Source of the DNA: JAWOJB01 sp046484325
GTDB taxonomy: Bacteria > Actinomycetota > Acidimicrobiia > Spongiisociales > ZC4RG35
Assembly (NCBI GenBank): GCA_046484325.1
Contig: JAWOJB010000074.1
Span: forward strand, 1-35,123
Reading direction: 5' to 3'
DNA length: 35,123 nt
The notes beneath the pieces are model-generated. The model saw only the letters and a list, made by a program, of their open reading frames with translations, did not search any database and had not been told where the DNA came from. Positions 28,593 through 35,123 of the stretch are shown piece after piece. Position 1 is the stretch's first letter, and each line of letters opens with the position of its first letter. Position numbers and translations under genes: made by a program.

Positions 28593-29903
28593 GTGAAGGA
28601 CGCCTGCATCATCGGGGCCGGTGCCTCCGGTTTGGCCTCGGCGAAGGCGCTGCTCGATCAGGGTGTCTCCTTCGACTGGTTCGAGCTGGGATCGGGGATC
28701 GGCGGGAACTGGCGGTACGGTAACGACAACGGCCGCTCGCCGGCCTACGCCTCGCTCCAGGTCGACACCTCGAAGGACCGGATGGCGTTCGCCGACCTCC
28801 CGATCCCGGACGACTGGCCCACCTATCTGCATCACTCCGAGGTCCTGCACTACCTCGAGCAGTACGCCGGGCGATTCGGGCTGGTCGGTCATTGCACCTT
28901 TCGGAGCGAGGTCACGAACGTGGTCCCCGAAGGTGGCGACTGGCTGATCGCCGTGCGATCCCGGGTGGATGGCTCTTCTCGGACGACCCGATACCGGACT
29001 GTCGTGGTCGCCAGCGGTCACCACTGGAAGCCGATCGAACCGGGCTGGCCCGGCGAGTTCACCGGAACCCGGATGCACGCCTCCTCATATCGAACCCCCG
29101 ACGTCTTCGAAGGCCGCCGGGTCCTCGTGGTCGGCATCGGCAACTCCGGGGCCGATATCGCGTCGGAGGCGGTGGGCCATGCGGCGTCAGTCTCGCTCTC
29201 GACCAGGCGCGGAGCCCACGTGATCCCGCGTTACATCCTGGGGCGGGCAACCGACCAATGGACGAGCCCCGCCGGCTCCTGGCTGCCGCTTCCCCTCCAG
29301 CGGGTTCCCTACCGGGCACTGCTCTGGCTGTCTCGAGGGCGTCAACGGGGGTCGGGGATACCGGTGCCACCCAACCGCCTGCTCGAGGAGCACCCCACGG
29401 TCTCCCAGGAGCTCCTCCCCCTGGTTCGCGGAGGCCGGATCGCGGTGCGCCCCGACGTCGAACGGCTCGACGGAGACCGGGTGGTCTTCGTGGATGGGCG
29501 GAGCGATCTCGTCGACGTGCTCGTCACCGCCACCGGGTATGAGATCTCGTTCCCCTTCCTCGACAGGGAGGTGCTGGAGGTCCGCGACAACGAGCTCGGG
29601 CTGTTCCGCCGGGTGGTCCATCCGGAGTTGCCGGGCCTCTACTTCGTGGGCCTCATCCAGCCGCTCGGCGCGATCATGCCCCTCGCCGAGGCACAGGCCG
29701 GCTGGGTGGCACGATTGGCACGGGGTGCTCCGCCGCCTCCTCGGGAGGCCATGCGGGCATCTATCGAGAACGACCGCCTCACCACGGAGTCCCGCTATGT
29801 GGCATCCCGGCGTCACACCATCCAGGTCGACTACTGGCCGTACCTGAACGAGATGCGAGCCGCGATCCGGGAGGCGGATCGTGTCCTCGGCGTCGCTTCC
29901 TGA
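28593..29903 (+). CDS. Flavin-containing monooxygenase (class B flavoprotein)
   Basis: A 436-residue FAD- and NADPH-dependent monooxygenase. The FAD motif is IIGAGASGLASAKAL at the N terminus, followed by SGIGGNWRYG. The FMO/BVMO fingerprint F-x-G-x3-H-x3-Y is present as EFTGTRMHASSYRTP. The NADPH motif is VLVVGIGNSGADIASEA, and the late motif is VLVTATGYEISFPF. The missing FxGxxxHxxxWP tryptophan-proline of Baeyer-Villiger enzymes suggests an N- or S-oxygenating FMO instead. The substrate is not predictable; the neighbours give no pathway. A hairpin follows the stop. Confidence 0.92.
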   Translation: MKDACIIGAGASGLASAKALLDQGVSFDWFELGSGIGGNWRYGNDNGRSPAYASLQVDTSKDRMAFADLPIPDDWPTYLHHSEVLHYLEQYAGRFGLVGHCTFRSEVTNVVPEGGDWLIAVRSRVDGSSRTTRYRTVVVASGHHWKPIEPGWPGEFTGTRMHASSYRTPDVFEGRRVLVVGIGNSGADIASEAVGHAASVSLSTRRGAHVIPRYILGRATDQWTSPAGSWLPLPLQRVPYRALLWLSRGRQRGSGIPVPPNRLLEEHPTVSQELLPLVRGGRIAVRPDVERLDGDRVVFVDGRSDLVDVLVTATGYEISFPFLDREVLEVRDNELGLFRRVVHPELPGLYFVGLIQPLGAIMPLAEAQAGWVARLARGAPPPPREAMRASIENDRLTTESRYVASRRHTIQVDYWPYLNEMRAAIREADRVLGVAS

Positions 29904-29937
29904 GCACGGCGGCACCGTGGGCTGCGCGCAACTCCGC

Positions 29938-29971
29938 GAGCCCGCCGACATCCTGGGCGCCGGGCGGGCTC
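29938..29971. terminator. Hairpin between convergent monooxygenase and S41 peptidase genes
   Basis: GAGCCCGCC (29938-29946) pairs with GGCGGGCTC (29963-29971), a 9-bp stem with a 16-base loop. It lies between two convergent stops and could serve both strands. There is no T-run. Confidence 0.5.
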
Positions 29972-29996
29972 TCAACGGCTCCGGCCCGTCAACCCG

Positions 29997-31385
29997 TCAC
30001 TCCCGCAGCCGTCGTAGCGCCTCGTCGAGGGCGGCGTCTCCGTCGCCAATCGGCGACACGGTCACATCGGGTGCCACGCCCGTTCCGGCGACCGACCGGC
30101 CGCCAGGGGTAGTCCAGCGGGCGACCGTGAGGCGGATCTCGGCATCGTCTCCCAACTCGTAGGTCTGCTGCACCAGGTGCTTGCCGAAGGTCCGCTCGCC
30201 GACGACGGTCGCCCTACCCCGCTCCTGGAGGACGGCTGCCACGATCTCGGCTGCCGAACTGCTGGCGCGGTTCACGATCACGACGACCTGCACCCCGGGG
30301 TCGATCGCCAGCCCACCTTCCACGACCGGCAGCGCCGTCACCCCCGTCCGGTCCTCCTGGCGGACCACCTCCCCGCCGGAGAGGAACTGACTGGCGACTC
30401 CGACGGCCGATCCCACCAACCCCCCGGGGTTGTCGCGAAGATCGAGGAGCACCCCGCGGGCTTCGGTCGGGCCACCCTCTGCCTGGAGGACCTCGCCCAC
30501 CGCCTGCGCAGCCTCGAGTGTGAACTCGTTGATCTTCAGATAGATGATCTCCCCGGCGAGGACGCCGTACTCGACGGCTGCGGGGGCGACCGGGTTCCGC
30601 ATCACCGTGCGGTGGGACCGGGAACCATCGCGCACGACGGTGAGCACGGCCGGCTCGCCCCGATCGCCCTCGAGGAGGGCGGTGGCCTCCGGTACCGATG
30701 TGCCGGCCAGTCCGCGGCCGTCGATGGCGGCAAGCTCGTCACCGACGACGAGAGCCGCCTGTTCCGCCGGTCCTGCCGGCCACACGCCGATGACCTCGAG
30801 CACGCACATCCCGCCGATCGGCGAGCATGGCTCGCCTCTCTCGTCGACTGCGGCCACCACCATGCCCATCGACACGACCGCTCCCGCCTCCCCCGAGCCG
30901 AGTTGGGCCGCCAGTTCGGCAGGCAGGTACCAGGAGAACGGATCGAGGCCGTATACGAACATTCCGTCGACCGCGGCATCGACATAGGAGGACGGGTCCT
31001 CGCCAGGCCTCAATCGGGCGGCGATGGCGTCGCAGACCGAGACGAACGACTCGTGCGGGAGGAGGCAGCGGGCGGATCGACCCGCGCTGCGAAACTCAGG
31101 CATCGGAGCCTGAGCCACCCCGAGGGCGGCCGCTGCCGCCAGCGAGGGCGGATCGACCGGGTCCACGTACCAGCGGTCGACGATCGCGAATCCGCGACAC
31201 AAGGGCTGCCAGGTGACGGGTGGGGCAGAGGGACACGGCTGCACCTCGAGCACGATCGGCGGGGGCGGCGGAGCCGTGGTGGTCGACGAGGTGGATGTGG
31301 TCGACGAGGGGAGGACGGTGCCACCCGGAGCACAGGCGACCACCACGAGCGCGAGCATCCCCGCCGTGATCGGGCGCCTGATCAC
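29997..31385 (-). CDS. S41-family carboxy-terminal processing peptidase, probable lipoprotein
   Basis: A 462-residue extracytoplasmic protease. The N terminus is a lipoprotein signal peptide with lipobox VVAC at C18, followed by a Ser/Thr/Pro linker. A PDZ domain occupies about residues 180-270 (LEVIGVWPAGPAEQAALVVGDELAAIDG). The protease domain has YLKINEF, GVLLDLRDNPGG, the nucleophile region VNRASSSAAEIVAA and the lysine in GERTFGKHLVQQ. It likely trims C termini of envelope proteins. The GTG start overlaps the SURF1 stop (GTGA), so the two are co-translated. Additional cysteines in the N-terminal domain (CPS, PLCRG, RCLLP, SVCDA) may form disulfides. Confidence 0.92.
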   Translation of the reverse strand: MIRRPITAGMLALVVVACAPGGTVLPSSTTSTSSTTTAPPPPPIVLEVQPCPSAPPVTWQPLCRGFAIVDRWYVDPVDPPSLAAAAALGVAQAPMPEFRSAGRSARCLLPHESFVSVCDAIAARLRPGEDPSSYVDAAVDGMFVYGLDPFSWYLPAELAAQLGSGEAGAVVSMGMVVAAVDERGEPCSPIGGMCVLEVIGVWPAGPAEQAALVVGDELAAIDGRGLAGTSVPEATALLEGDRGEPAVLTVVRDGSRSHRTVMRNPVAPAAVEYGVLAGEIIYLKINEFTLEAAQAVGEVLQAEGGPTEARGVLLDLRDNPGGLVGSAVGVASQFLSGGEVVRQEDRTGVTALPVVEGGLAIDPGVQVVVIVNRASSSAAEIVAAVLQERGRATVVGERTFGKHLVQQTYELGDDAEIRLTVARWTTPGGRSVAGTGVAPDVTVSPIGDGDAALDEALRRLRE

Positions 31386-32107
31386 GGACCACTCCTAGTC
31401 GCCCGACGGAGTAGCGCTCCGTACCCGACCAGCGTGATCACGCCAAAGGAGAACCACTGCAGGGCATAGGCGAGGTGGGGGCCGTCGTCTTCGAACGAAG
31501 GTGGCTCGAGGGGCACGGGGAGGCTCGAGGCGGGTTGCTCGAGCTGGACCCACACGGGCATCAGCGAAGCCGGTACCACCGAGTCGAGGTGGGTGAGATC
31601 GATACGGGAGACGGTGGTCGCCCCGGGGGCGTCCTGGGGGCCGAGCGATCCCCGGGAACGGCTCAACCCGACCACACCCTCAACCATCAGTTCGCCGGCG
31701 GGAGGTGGGGCCGCGGCCACGGGCACGCGGTCCAGCTCGAGCGGAATCCAGCCGCGGTTCACGATGAGCGCCCTGCCGTCGGCGAGCACGAGCGGTGTCA
31801 GCACGTGAAAGCCCGCCCTGCCGTCGAGGACCTGGGAACGGACGAGGGCCTCGTGATCGGGGTCGAACCGGCCGGCAACGAAGACCCGCCGGTGCTCGAG
31901 GCTGGCGACGTCGGCGCCGGCCGCGTCGAGGGCGACGGCGAGGTCAACCGGGTCGGCGGTGGATCGGGCGAAGCCGACGGCGTTCTCCAGCCGCCGCTCG
32001 TCCAGTCGCCGGAGTTGCCATGTGCCTAGCGTGACGAACATCGCGATCACCGTGATCACCAGCAAATGGGCGGCGAGCCAGGCCGGGCTCCGAACGAGGC
32101 GGGTCAT
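31382..32107 (-). CDS. SURF1-family cytochrome oxidase assembly protein
   Basis: SURF1 proteins help insert haem a into aa3-type cytochrome c oxidase. The 241-residue protein has a membrane helix near each end (about 10-30, WLAAHLLVITVIAMFVTLGTWQLRRL; and about 215-235, YALQWFSFGVITLVGYGALLRR), given here in abbreviated reading. Between them is the periplasmic domain with the signatures GTWQLRR, VNRGWIPLE and GPHLAYALQWFSF. ATG 32107 is chosen because GATAAT lies 7 bases upstream and the family N terminus begins there. It is translationally coupled to the S41 peptidase gene. Confidence 0.92.
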   Translation of the reverse strand: MTRLVRSPAWLAAHLLVITVIAMFVTLGTWQLRRLDERRLENAVGFARSTADPVDLAVALDAAGADVASLEHRRVFVAGRFDPDHEALVRSQVLDGRAGFHVLTPLVLADGRALIVNRGWIPLELDRVPVAAAPPPAGELMVEGVVGLSRSRGSLGPQDAPGATTVSRIDLTHLDSVVPASLMPVWVQLEQPASSLPVPLEPPSFEDDGPHLAYALQWFSFGVITLVGYGALLRRATRSGP

Positions 32108-32114
32108 GGAAGCC

Positions 32115-32120
32115 ATTATC
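32115..32120 (-). promoter_or_regulatory. Candidate -10 box (GATAAT) for the SURF1 gene
   Basis: On the reverse strand GATAAT lies 7 bases before the ATG at 32107, matching the leaderless pattern. It supports this ATG over upstream in-frame starts. Confidence 0.45.
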
Positions 32121-32159
32121 GGATGATGACGCCGGGAAACCGAGTCGTCGACCGGGGGC

Positions 32160-33659
32160 TCATCCGACCCGGGCTCCCCCCTGCCGTCTCGGATCGGCGA
32201 CCGCCTCGAGCCGCCCATCCGGCAGGCGGGCGGCCGCTGCCACGCCGCCGAAGAACATGTGCAGTGCATCGAAGGGCCGGGTGGGTAGCCCTACGTCGTG
32301 CACGTCGACTCCGGGCTCGTGGGCAACCCGAGGGCCCTCGTCCGTGAACTCGACGTGGAGACGCGGTCGATGGACGGCCGCATCGAGGCCCCGGCCCTCC
32401 AGCAGGAGTGCCACCAGCGTGATGAGCAGGGCCGTCGGGATGCGGTCCGCACCCGGGCTGCCGACCGCCACGACCTCGCCGTCGGCCCGGCGGGCAATGG
32501 TGGGGGCCATGTTCGAGAGAAGGCGGGTCCCCGGGGTGAGGGTGGCCGGCCCGGCCCTCGTCAACTCGATCTCACCCAGCGAGTTGTTCATCCAGAATCC
32601 GGTTCCCTCCGGTACGACGCCCGAGCCGTACCCCGCGGACATGGTCACCGCACACGCCAGGCCATCCTGGTCGACCGCCGAGACGTGGACGGTGGAAGGT
32701 GACCCGAGGGGGCGCCGCACCCCGTCGGGGAAGGCAGCGAGCAGACCGGCGATCGCCTCGGCGGTGTCGCGAGCGGTGTCGATGCGGTCGCGCCGGTATT
32801 CCAGAACGGCCCGCTGGGCTGCGACGAGGTCGGCGTCCTCCACCCGACCGACGGCTGAGATCAGTCGCAGCATGGCCATCAGCGCCACACCGCCGACGGC
32901 GGGAGCCGGATTGCTGGCGACCTCCCACTCCCCCACCCGGCTGATCACCGCCTCGCGTCTGACGCAGCGATATCCGGCGAGATCCTCGAGACGCAGGAGG
33001 CCGCCCCGGAGGGCCACGTCGCCGGCGATGCGGGCACCGAGGGCGCCGCCGTGGAGGGCGGCTGCTCCCTGGTCGGCGATCTCCTGCAGGCTGTCGGCGA
33101 GCCCGGAGATGTGGACCGTGTCACCCACGTGCAGCGGGGTCCCCTCGGGTTCGAGCGTCGCCCGCGCCGCTGGATCACGTGCGAACCACGGGTGCATGAG
33201 CACGAGGTACGAGTGGGCGGCCGCCCCGAGTGGAAACCCTTCCCGCGTGGTCCGGATGGCCGGGCTCATCACCGTCGCCCATGGAAGCCGTCCGTGCTCG
33301 GACCACGCATCCTCCATCGCCGCCCAGGCACCAGGGGTGGCGATCGAGCCGGGGCCGATGAGCGTCGTCATCCCGCCGCCATAGTCGGTGGTGACCTCGG
33401 TGATGCCGTCTCCGAAGCGGGGCGCCATGGGTCCTCGTCCCGGCATCTCCATGTAGCCGTCGTAGACGACGACGGGTCCGGTCGGGCGGCCAACGGTGAT
33501 GAAGCCTCCCGCTCCCGGGGCGCAGATGCCGGGTTCGGTCACCATCGCGGTCATCACCGCTCCCAACGCGGTATCGACCGCGTTTCCGCCGGCGGCCGCG
33601 ATCTCGGCGCCGGCATCGGCGGCGAGGCGCGAGGGAGCGGCGACTGCGACTCGGGACAT
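32160..33659 (-). CDS. Gamma-glutamyltransferase family protein (glutathione hydrolase-like)
   Basis: A 499-residue Ntn-hydrolase that should be made as a precursor and cleave itself. The N terminus (AAPSRLAADAGAEIAAAGGNAVDTAL) and GAGGFITVGRPTG are typical of the large subunit. The processing threonine is T323 in SPSTVHVSAVDQDG, which starts the small subunit, and the small subunit contains GFWMNNSLGEI, GTRLLSNMAPTI and GSPGADRIPTALL. No signal peptide is seen, so it is probably cytoplasmic. Its natural gamma-glutamyl substrate is uncertain since glutathione is rare in actinomycetes. The start is supported by a TAGCCT box 8 bases upstream. Confidence 0.92.
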   Translation of the reverse strand: MSRVAVAAPSRLAADAGAEIAAAGGNAVDTALGAVMTAMVTEPGICAPGAGGFITVGRPTGPVVVYDGYMEMPGRGPMAPRFGDGITEVTTDYGGGMTTLIGPGSIATPGAWAAMEDAWSEHGRLPWATVMSPAIRTTREGFPLGAAAHSYLVLMHPWFARDPAARATLEPEGTPLHVGDTVHISGLADSLQEIADQGAAALHGGALGARIAGDVALRGGLLRLEDLAGYRCVRREAVISRVGEWEVASNPAPAVGGVALMAMLRLISAVGRVEDADLVAAQRAVLEYRRDRIDTARDTAEAIAGLLAAFPDGVRRPLGSPSTVHVSAVDQDGLACAVTMSAGYGSGVVPEGTGFWMNNSLGEIELTRAGPATLTPGTRLLSNMAPTIARRADGEVVAVGSPGADRIPTALLITLVALLLEGRGLDAAVHRPRLHVEFTDEGPRVAHEPGVDVHDVGLPTRPFDALHMFFGGVAAAARLPDGRLEAVADPRRQGGARVG

Positions 33660-33667
33660 GGCCGAAC

Positions 33668-33673
33668 AGGCTA
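33668..33673 (-). promoter_or_regulatory. Candidate -10 box (TAGCCT) for the gamma-glutamyltransferase gene
   Basis: On the reverse strand TAGCCT lies 8 bases before the ATG at 33659 and overlaps the stop codon of the SSB gene. No Shine-Dalgarno sequence precedes the ATG. Confidence 0.4.
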
Positions 33674-34003
33674 CCCGGGCGCTCCGACGGGACGATCTGC
33701 CGGGCTCCGGAGCGTGACCTGACCGGCGATGACCTCGAGGCGGCTCCGGCGTCCGCCCTCGCCGTCCCAGAAACGTCGCTGAAGCGAGCCCGCCACCCAT
33801 ACCCGCCGACCGGGTTCAGGGTCTTCCGACAGCAGATCATCCGGGGGATCCCACAGCGTCACCGGGAGGACGTCTACCCGACGTTGGGGCCGTTCGGAGC
33901 GGACCGTCACGAGATACCGCACCATGCGGCTCCCCGAATCGAACACCCGCTCCTCGGGAGGTGCGGCCAGTGCCCCACAGAGCACGACGACGTTCAGATC
34001 CAT
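33671..34003 (-). CDS. ssb: Short single-stranded DNA-binding protein (SSB-like OB fold)
   Basis: A 110-residue single OB-fold protein: MDLNVVVLCGALAAPPEERVF, then MVRYLVTVRSE, VDVLPVTLWDP and GRRVWVAGSLQRRFW, which align with SSB strands 1 to 5. It lacks the long disordered linker and the acidic tail that recruits partner proteins, so it is not the main replicative SSB but a short paralogue of the kind found in many actinomycetes. ATG 34003 is preferred: GAGAGGAG on the reverse strand lies 7 bases before it. It is 71 bases downstream of the TPR-like gene on the same strand. Confidence 0.85.
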   Translation of the reverse strand: MDLNVVVLCGALAAPPEERVFDSGSRMVRYLVTVRSERPQRRVDVLPVTLWDPPDDLLSEDPEPGRRVWVAGSLQRRFWDGEGGRRSRLEVIAGQVTLRSPADRPVGAPG

Positions 34004-34074
34004 CACATGGCTCCTCTCCCCGTTCGGGGAAGGCGGTGTCGATCGAACGTAGGTGGAGGGTGTGACGAGAACCG

Positions 34075-34791
34075 TCAGTGGGCGGAGCGGACCTGGGAGG
34101 CCAGGTCGTCGAGCCCGGGGAGGTCGGGATCCTGCTCACGGATGGCCCGTTCCAACCGGGCGGCGGTCTCGCGGTCGCCACAGGCGAGGGCGGCCCGGGC
34201 CGCCACGAACCAGCGGCGATGGACGCCCGACGCCGCATTGGCGACTAGGCGTCCCGGCTTGACCACCTCCCAGGCGTCACGAGGCCTGCTCTCGTCGAGC
34301 AGGTGCGAGGCGTACACGACCCTGGCCTCGTCGTCGGTGTCCCGGTCGCCACCCAGTTCCTGAAAGAGTTCCCAGGTGCGGGCGACGTCGGCCGGCCGGC
34401 CCAGAGCACGCTGGCAGTCCATCTCGACCGGCATGTGGATCGTCTCACCGGTGATCCGGCGGAACGTCCGCAGCTCACGCAGACCTTCCTCCCAAACCTC
34501 GGCCTGGTAGGCGCTCAGCCCCAGCAGCTCGCGAATCGTGGCCGCCCTGGGCGAGAGTTCCTTCGCCTCGCGCAACGGCCGGAGGGCGGCCCGGAAACGG
34601 CCGTCGGCGTATGCGGCGATCCCATCTCGAAGAAGCTGGAGGGCGGCATCCCTGCGGGGTTTGGTGGTGCTCCTCACGATCTCATCGCGCACCCAGGTCG
34701 GGAGCTGATCGCCCCGGACGGCCGTGATCGAACGACGACGGCCCGGCCGAGGGGCAGGGTCGCGGTCGCGTTCTCGATGTCGTTCGCTCAT
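34075..34791 (-). CDS. TPR-like helical repeat protein
   Basis: A 238-residue protein. After a basic N terminus (SERHRERDRDPAPRPGRRR) it consists of helix pairs with TPR rhythm: AALQLLRDGIAAYADGRFRAALRPLREAKEL, then IRELLGLSAYQAEVWEEGLRELRTF, and later WFVAARAALACGDRETAARLERAIREQDPDLPG, quoted here in part. Such repeats usually mediate protein contacts; no enzyme motif is visible. ATG 34791 is chosen because AGGAG lies 6 bases upstream; ATG 34797 would directly abut it. It starts just after the rRNA operon on the same strand, separated by the rRNA terminator. Specific role unknown. Confidence 0.8.
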   Translation of the reverse strand: MSERHRERDRDPAPRPGRRRSITAVRGDQLPTWVRDEIVRSTTKPRRDAALQLLRDGIAAYADGRFRAALRPLREAKELSPRAATIRELLGLSAYQAEVWEEGLRELRTFRRITGETIHMPVEMDCQRALGRPADVARTWELFQELGGDRDTDDEARVVYASHLLDESRPRDAWEVVKPGRLVANAASGVHRRWFVAARAALACGDRETAARLERAIREQDPDLPGLDDLASQVRSAH

Positions 34792-34811
34792 GTTCATCTC
34801 CTGAACGCGAC

Positions 34812-34841
34812 GAGAGGGCCACCGGTGGCGGTGGCCCTCTC
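34812..34841 (-). terminator. Terminator of the rRNA operon
   Basis: GAGAGGGCCACC (34812-34823) pairs with GGTGGCCCTCTC (34830-34841), a perfect 12-bp stem with a 6-base loop, directly downstream of the 5S gene on the reverse strand. The tail is not T-rich, which is common in high-GC genomes. Confidence 0.75.
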
Positions 34842-34850
34842 CACGTTTAC

Positions 34851-34968
34851 GTCCGGCGGTGACCTACTCTCCCAGGGCCTTGCAGCCCAAGTACCATCGG
34901 CGCTGGCAGGTTTCACTTCCGTGTTCGGAAAGGGAACGGGTGGTTCCCCGCCGCTGTCGCCACCGGAC
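34851..34968 (-). rRNA. rrf: 5S ribosomal RNA
   Basis: On the reverse strand the 118-base segment starts GTCCGGTGGCGACAGCGG and ends GGTCACCGCCGGAC; these ends pair as helix I. The conserved internal parts CCGAACACGGAAGTGAAACC and TGGTACTTGGGC are present. It lies downstream of the 23S gene in the usual order and is followed by a strong hairpin. Confidence 0.95.
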
Positions 34969-35018
34969 AACTGGTGAGTCACTCGGCACCCCGAGTACTC
35001 CATAGCGAGCACGTGTCT

Positions 35019-35030
35019 GGATTCGAATCC
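35019..35030. repeat. Perfect 12-bp palindrome GGATTCGAATCC in the 23S-5S spacer
   Basis: The palindrome lies at or just beyond the 3' end of the 23S rRNA. It may be part of the base of the 23S processing stem, or an incidental feature. The rest of the spacer (34969-35018) shows nothing else recognisable. Confidence 0.4.
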
Positions 35031-35123
35031 AAGCCCTCGGCCGATTAGTACCGGTCGGCTGAACGCATTACTGCGCGTACACCTCCGGCCTATCAACCTG
35101 GTCATCTGCCAGGGGCCTTACCG
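35026..35123 (-). rRNA. rrl: 23S ribosomal RNA, 3' end only
   Basis: The reverse strand carries the conserved last bases of 23S rRNA, including GGTACTAATCGGCCGAGG near the 3' terminus and, further in, the helix around CAGATGACCAGGTTGATAGG. The gene continues beyond the window. The exact 3' end is set by comparison with known 23S termini and may be off by several bases. Confidence 0.92.

Noticed and set aside
32257..33384. Long forward open frame opposite the gamma-glutamyltransferase
   Set aside because: Antisense to an intact Ntn-hydrolase gene; no motif.
1..35123. CRISPR array, transposase or prophage
   Set aside because: No regularly spaced repeats, no transposase, integrase or phage structural protein signatures were found on either strand.

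Overview
The window is about 35 kb of high-GC DNA with short intergenic gaps, many 4-base stop/start overlaps, GTG starts, TANNNT boxes placed 6 to 8 bases ahead of start codons, and a gene order that matches the pgsA-gcvH-garA-ftsR-bfn-merR block of Mycobacterium and its relatives. It is almost certainly a chromosomal segment of an actinomycetote. Gene content (zinc-ribbon FHA protein, ADP-forming acyl-CoA synthetase fused to GNAT, SURF1, NDH-2, amylosucrase) fits an aerobic heterotroph outside the classical mycobacteria and streptomycetes, perhaps Acidimicrobiia; that placement is inference.

Layout. Positions 1-3927 (+) hold the end of an oligopeptide ABC ATPase, a CDP-alcohol phosphatidyltransferase, glycine cleavage H protein and two oligopeptide permeases. 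Positions 3928-11528 hold one reverse-strand membrane-anchored protein and then a long forward run: GarA-like FHA protein, FtsR-like MerR regulator, D,D-carboxypeptidase, hypoxanthine phosphoribosyltransferase, bifunctional-nuclease-family protein, a second MerR regulator with its own promoter, a CTG-initiated nuclease-like gene, gcvT, an unrecognised protein and a monoacylglycerol-lipase-like hydrolase. Positions 11509-20228 carry adenosine deaminase and a Tam-like methyltransferase (-), YqgE/AlgH and RNase HII (+), amylosucrase (-), an SRPBCC protein and a GNAT/acyl-CoA synthetase fusion (+), and a small membrane protein (-). Positions 20363-25594 carry an amidase, a small Cys/His protein beside a dif-like palindrome, NDH-2, thioredoxin, two strong terminators, and an ECF sigma factor with a membrane-anchored partner.

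The most striking part is 25595-25935, the leader of an O-acetylhomoserine sulfhydrylase gene. It contains in order a SAM-I-clan riboswitch without the usual P4, a short leader ORF with three consecutive cysteine codons, and two mutually exclusive GC-rich stems. This looks like a double sensor (SAM and cysteine) in front of one sulfur-assimilation gene.

Positions 27259-34791 hold a frameshifted methyltransferase, a YbaK-type deacylase, a flavin monooxygenase and a reverse-strand run (TPR-like protein, short SSB, gamma-glutamyltransferase, SURF1, S41 peptidase). The window ends in the 5S and the 3' end of the 23S rRNA on the reverse strand. No CRISPR array, transposase, integrase or tRNA gene was seen.
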